DNA of 28,814 nt, taken from positions 1-28,814 of the forward strand of contig JARIBR010000152.1 of NCBI GenBank assembly GCA_029258695.1, in the 5' to 3' direction. The DNA comes from Quadrisphaera sp. Lineage in GTDB: Bacteria; Actinomycetota; Actinomycetes; Actinomycetales; Quadrisphaeraceae. Position 1 is the first letter of the stretch. Each line of letters starts with the position of its first letter. This document shows, in pieces, positions 24,631 through 28,814 of this stretch. A program made the translations under genes and the position numbers. The notes beneath the pieces were generated by a model. That model saw only the letters and a list, made by a program, of their open reading frames with translations, was not told the DNA's origin and ran no database searches.

Positions 24631-26616
24631 GTGGCGGACGTGCCCGACGATCTCCGCACCGCCGCCGTGGTGGTCGCCCACGACCGCCGCGAGCTGCTCG
24701 AGGTCTCGCTGAGCGCCCTGGCGGCCCAGACCAGGGCGCTGGACGCCGTGGTCGTCGTCGACAACGCCTCGAGCGACGGCTCCGGGCCGGCGGCGCTCGC
24801 CCTCGCCGCGGCCGCGGGCCTGCCGCTGGACCTGGTGACCCTGCCCCGCAACACCGGGGGCGCGGGGGGCTTCGCCGCGGGGATGGCCCGGGCGCTGGTC
24901 CACGCGTGCCCACCACACGGGCCCTCGCTGCTGTGGCTGCTCGACGACGACACCGTCCCGAGCCCCACGGCGCTCGCCGAGCTGCTCGCCGCGCGGGAGC
25001 GGTGGATCGCCGCCGGCGCCGACGCCGGGTCCCGCTCCGGCGGTGAGGCCGGGCCCCGTTCCGGCGGTGATGACGCCCCCGTGGCCCCCGCGCTCCTGGC
25101 CAGCCGCGTGGTGTGGACCGACGGGCGCGAGCACCCCATGAACACCCCGCGCCGCAAGCCGCTGGTCCGCCCCGCGGAGAGCGCGCGCGCCGCCGCCGCC
25201 GGAGGGGTCCCGGTGCGCTCGGCGTCGTTCGTCTCAGTGCTCCTCGACGCCGCCGCGGTCCGCGAGGCGGGCCTGCCGATGGCCGCGTTCTTCCTCTGGA
25301 ACGACGACTTCGAGCTCACCACCCGCGTGCTGCGCGAACGCGCGGGCCTCCACGTCGGCGCCTCGCTCGTGGAGCACCGCACGCGCACCTTCGGCGCGAG
25401 CGACGCCGACCCGGGCGCGCGGTTCCGCTTCGAGGTGCGCAACAAGCTGTGGACCTTCACGCGGTCCACCTCGCTGTCCCCCCGGGAGAAGGCGCTGTAC
25501 GGCGCCTCCACGCTGCGCCGCTGGGCCCGCACCCTCGCCGGTTCCGGCGACCGCCGGCTCCTGGTGCGCTCGGCGCTCACCGGGGCGCTCGAGGGCCTTC
25601 GCGCCCCGCGGCCGACGTCCGACGTGCTGAGCGGCCTGGGGCCGGTGAGCGACGACGTCGCGCGCGTGGAGGCCGCCGCGCACCAGCACGGCGCCGGCCG
25701 GGGCGTCCCCCGCGGCCAAGGCCCCGCTGCCGCGAGCGCCGCGCCGGTGGCGGACGTCGCCCCGTCCACCACCGGCGAGCCGTTCTCGCTGCTGCTCCCC
25801 GTCTACGGGGGCGACCGCCCGGGCTTCCTGCGCGCCGCCTTCACCTCGGCCACCACCGGGCAGACCCGCCCGCCCGCAGAGGTGGTGCTGGTGCGCGACG
25901 GGCCCCTGCCGCCGGCGCTGGCGCAGGAGGTCGAGCGCCTGGTGGGCGCGTCGTCCGTCCCCGTGGTGGAGGTGACGCTGGAGACCAACGTGGGCCTGGC
26001 CCTGGCCCTGGAGGCGGGGCTGACGGCGGGCAACCACGACCTCGTCGCGCGGATGGACGCCGACGACATCGCCCTGCCGCAGCGCTTCGCGGTGCAGGTC
26101 CCCCTGCTCGAGGCCGGGGCGGACCTCGTGGGATCCGCGCTGGAGGAGCTCGTCGGCGACGATCTCGGCGGTCAGGCGGCGAGAGGCGCGGTGCGCCGCC
26201 AACCACCGGACGCCGCGTGGATCGCCTCGCGGGCGAGGTTCCACTCCCCGTTCAACCACCCCACGGTGGTCTACCGCCGCTCCGCGGTCGCCGCCGCCGG
26301 CGGGTACCGCACGCTGCCGCTGCTCGAGGACTACTGGCTGTTCGCCCGCATGATCGCAGCGGGCGCCGTGTGCGCCAACGTGCCCGACGTCCTGCTGCGC
26401 TACCGGGTCTCCGCGGGCAGCTACCAGCGCCGCGGCGGGTGGCGGTTGCTGCGCAGCGAGCTCACCCTCCAGCGCCACCTCCTCGCCGAGGGATTCGTCA
26501 CCCCGGCCCAGTACGCCCGCAACGTCGTGGTGCGCGCGGGGTACCGGGCGGTGCCCGTGAGCCTGCGCCGCCTGGCCTACCGGGCGGTCTTCACCGCCCG
26601 CAACCCCGCGGGGTGA
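24631..26616 (+). CDS. Double GT2 glycosyltransferase (GlfT1-like + AmsE-like fusion)
   Basis: The 661-residue protein contains two complete GT2 domains. The N-terminal one (about 9-330) resembles GlfT1-type galactofuranosyltransferases: VVVVDNASSDGS, RNTGGAGGFAAGM (73-85), WLLDDDTVP with DDD at 105-107, and WNDDFELTTR (223-232). After a Pro/Ala-rich linker (about 345-383) comes a second domain (about 384-661) of the AmsE-like type: FSLLLPVYGGDRPGFL, QTRPPAEVVLVRDGPLP, NVGLALALEAGL and ARMDADDIALPQRF, with DADD at 476-479. Both keep their metal-binding acidic motifs, so both are probably active; no membrane segments are evident. The GTG at 24631 lacks a ribosome site and a second GTG lies at 24640. 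Glf and GlfT2 downstream point to galactofuranose transfer for the first domain (inference). Confidence 0.88.
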   Translation: MADVPDDLRTAAVVVAHDRRELLEVSLSALAAQTRALDAVVVVDNASSDGSGPAALALAAAAGLPLDLVTLPRNTGGAGGFAAGMARALVHACPPHGPSLLWLLDDDTVPSPTALAELLAARERWIAAGADAGSRSGGEAGPRSGGDDAPVAPALLASRVVWTDGREHPMNTPRRKPLVRPAESARAAAAGGVPVRSASFVSVLLDAAAVREAGLPMAAFFLWNDDFELTTRVLRERAGLHVGASLVEHRTRTFGASDADPGARFRFEVRNKLWTFTRSTSLSPREKALYGASTLRRWARTLAGSGDRRLLVRSALTGALEGLRAPRPTSDVLSGLGPVSDDVARVEAAAHQHGAGRGVPRGQGPAAASAAPVADVAPSTTGEPFSLLLPVYGGDRPGFLRAAFTSATTGQTRPPAEVVLVRDGPLPPALAQEVERLVGASSVPVVEVTLETNVGLALALEAGLTAGNHDLVARMDADDIALPQRFAVQVPLLEAGADLVGSALEELVGDDLGGQAARGAVRRQPPDAAWIASRARFHSPFNHPTVVYRRSAVAAAGGYRTLPLLEDYWLFARMIAAGAVCANVPDVLLRYRVSAGSYQRRGGWRLLRSELTLQRHLLAEGFVTPAQYARNVVVRAGYRAVPVSLRRLAYRAVFTARNPAG

Positions 26617-28814
<2,198 letters not shown>

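Overview
The window is very GC-rich (codon third positions are almost all G or C) and carries typical actinobacterial genes: an inositol-degradation operon, a CslA/GlxA/CslZ-type glycan cassette, DUF6541 membrane proteins, CWB2 repeats and an actinobacterial galactofuranose pathway (Glf plus GlfT-type transferases). It is most likely chromosomal DNA of a high-GC Actinomycetota, perhaps a Micrococcales- or Kineosporiales-like organism, but the sequence alone does not fix the genus. I see no rRNA, tRNA, CRISPR array, insertion sequence or phage gene.

Layout. (1) 1-2282, minus strand: end of a myo-inositol catabolic operon (transaldolase-family protein, iolB, 5' end of iolD) with a candidate promoter/operator at 2238-2282. 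(2) 2380-5541: an accessory-looking stretch with a frameshifted SGNH-hydrolase pseudogene, a 618-residue secreted low-complexity protein full of slippage-prone repeats, and about 480 bp without a convincing gene. (3) 5542-11480, minus strand: a tightly overlapping cassette of cellulose-synthase-like GT2 (CslA), copper-radical oxidase (GlxA), GH6 lipoprotein (CslZ-like) and a PIG-L deacetylase, possibly headed by a 70-residue small ORF. (4) 11719-14415: AI-2E-family transporter diverging from a sorbitol-dehydrogenase-like alcohol dehydrogenase. (5) 14453-20102: two DUF6541 polytopic membrane proteins in opposite orientations flanking a nitrilase-family amidohydrolase. (6) 20233-23246: two copies of a palindromic extragenic element, then a DUF1800-DUF1501 gene pair. 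(7) 23559-28814, plus strand: a CWB2-repeat protein, a double GT2 fusion, UDP-galactopyranose mutase and the 5' part of a GlfT2-like galactofuranosyltransferase.

How it fits together. The right half reads as a cell-envelope glycan locus. Glf would make UDP-galactofuranose, the GlfT1-like half of the fusion and GlfT2 would prime and polymerise galactan, and the two DUF6541 proteins look like GT-C-type membrane enzymes (inference). The CslA-GlxA-CslZ cassette would make, oxidise and trim a separate beta-glycan at the cell surface. The adjacent PIG-L gene raises the possibility that an amino-sugar deacetylation step belongs to that system.
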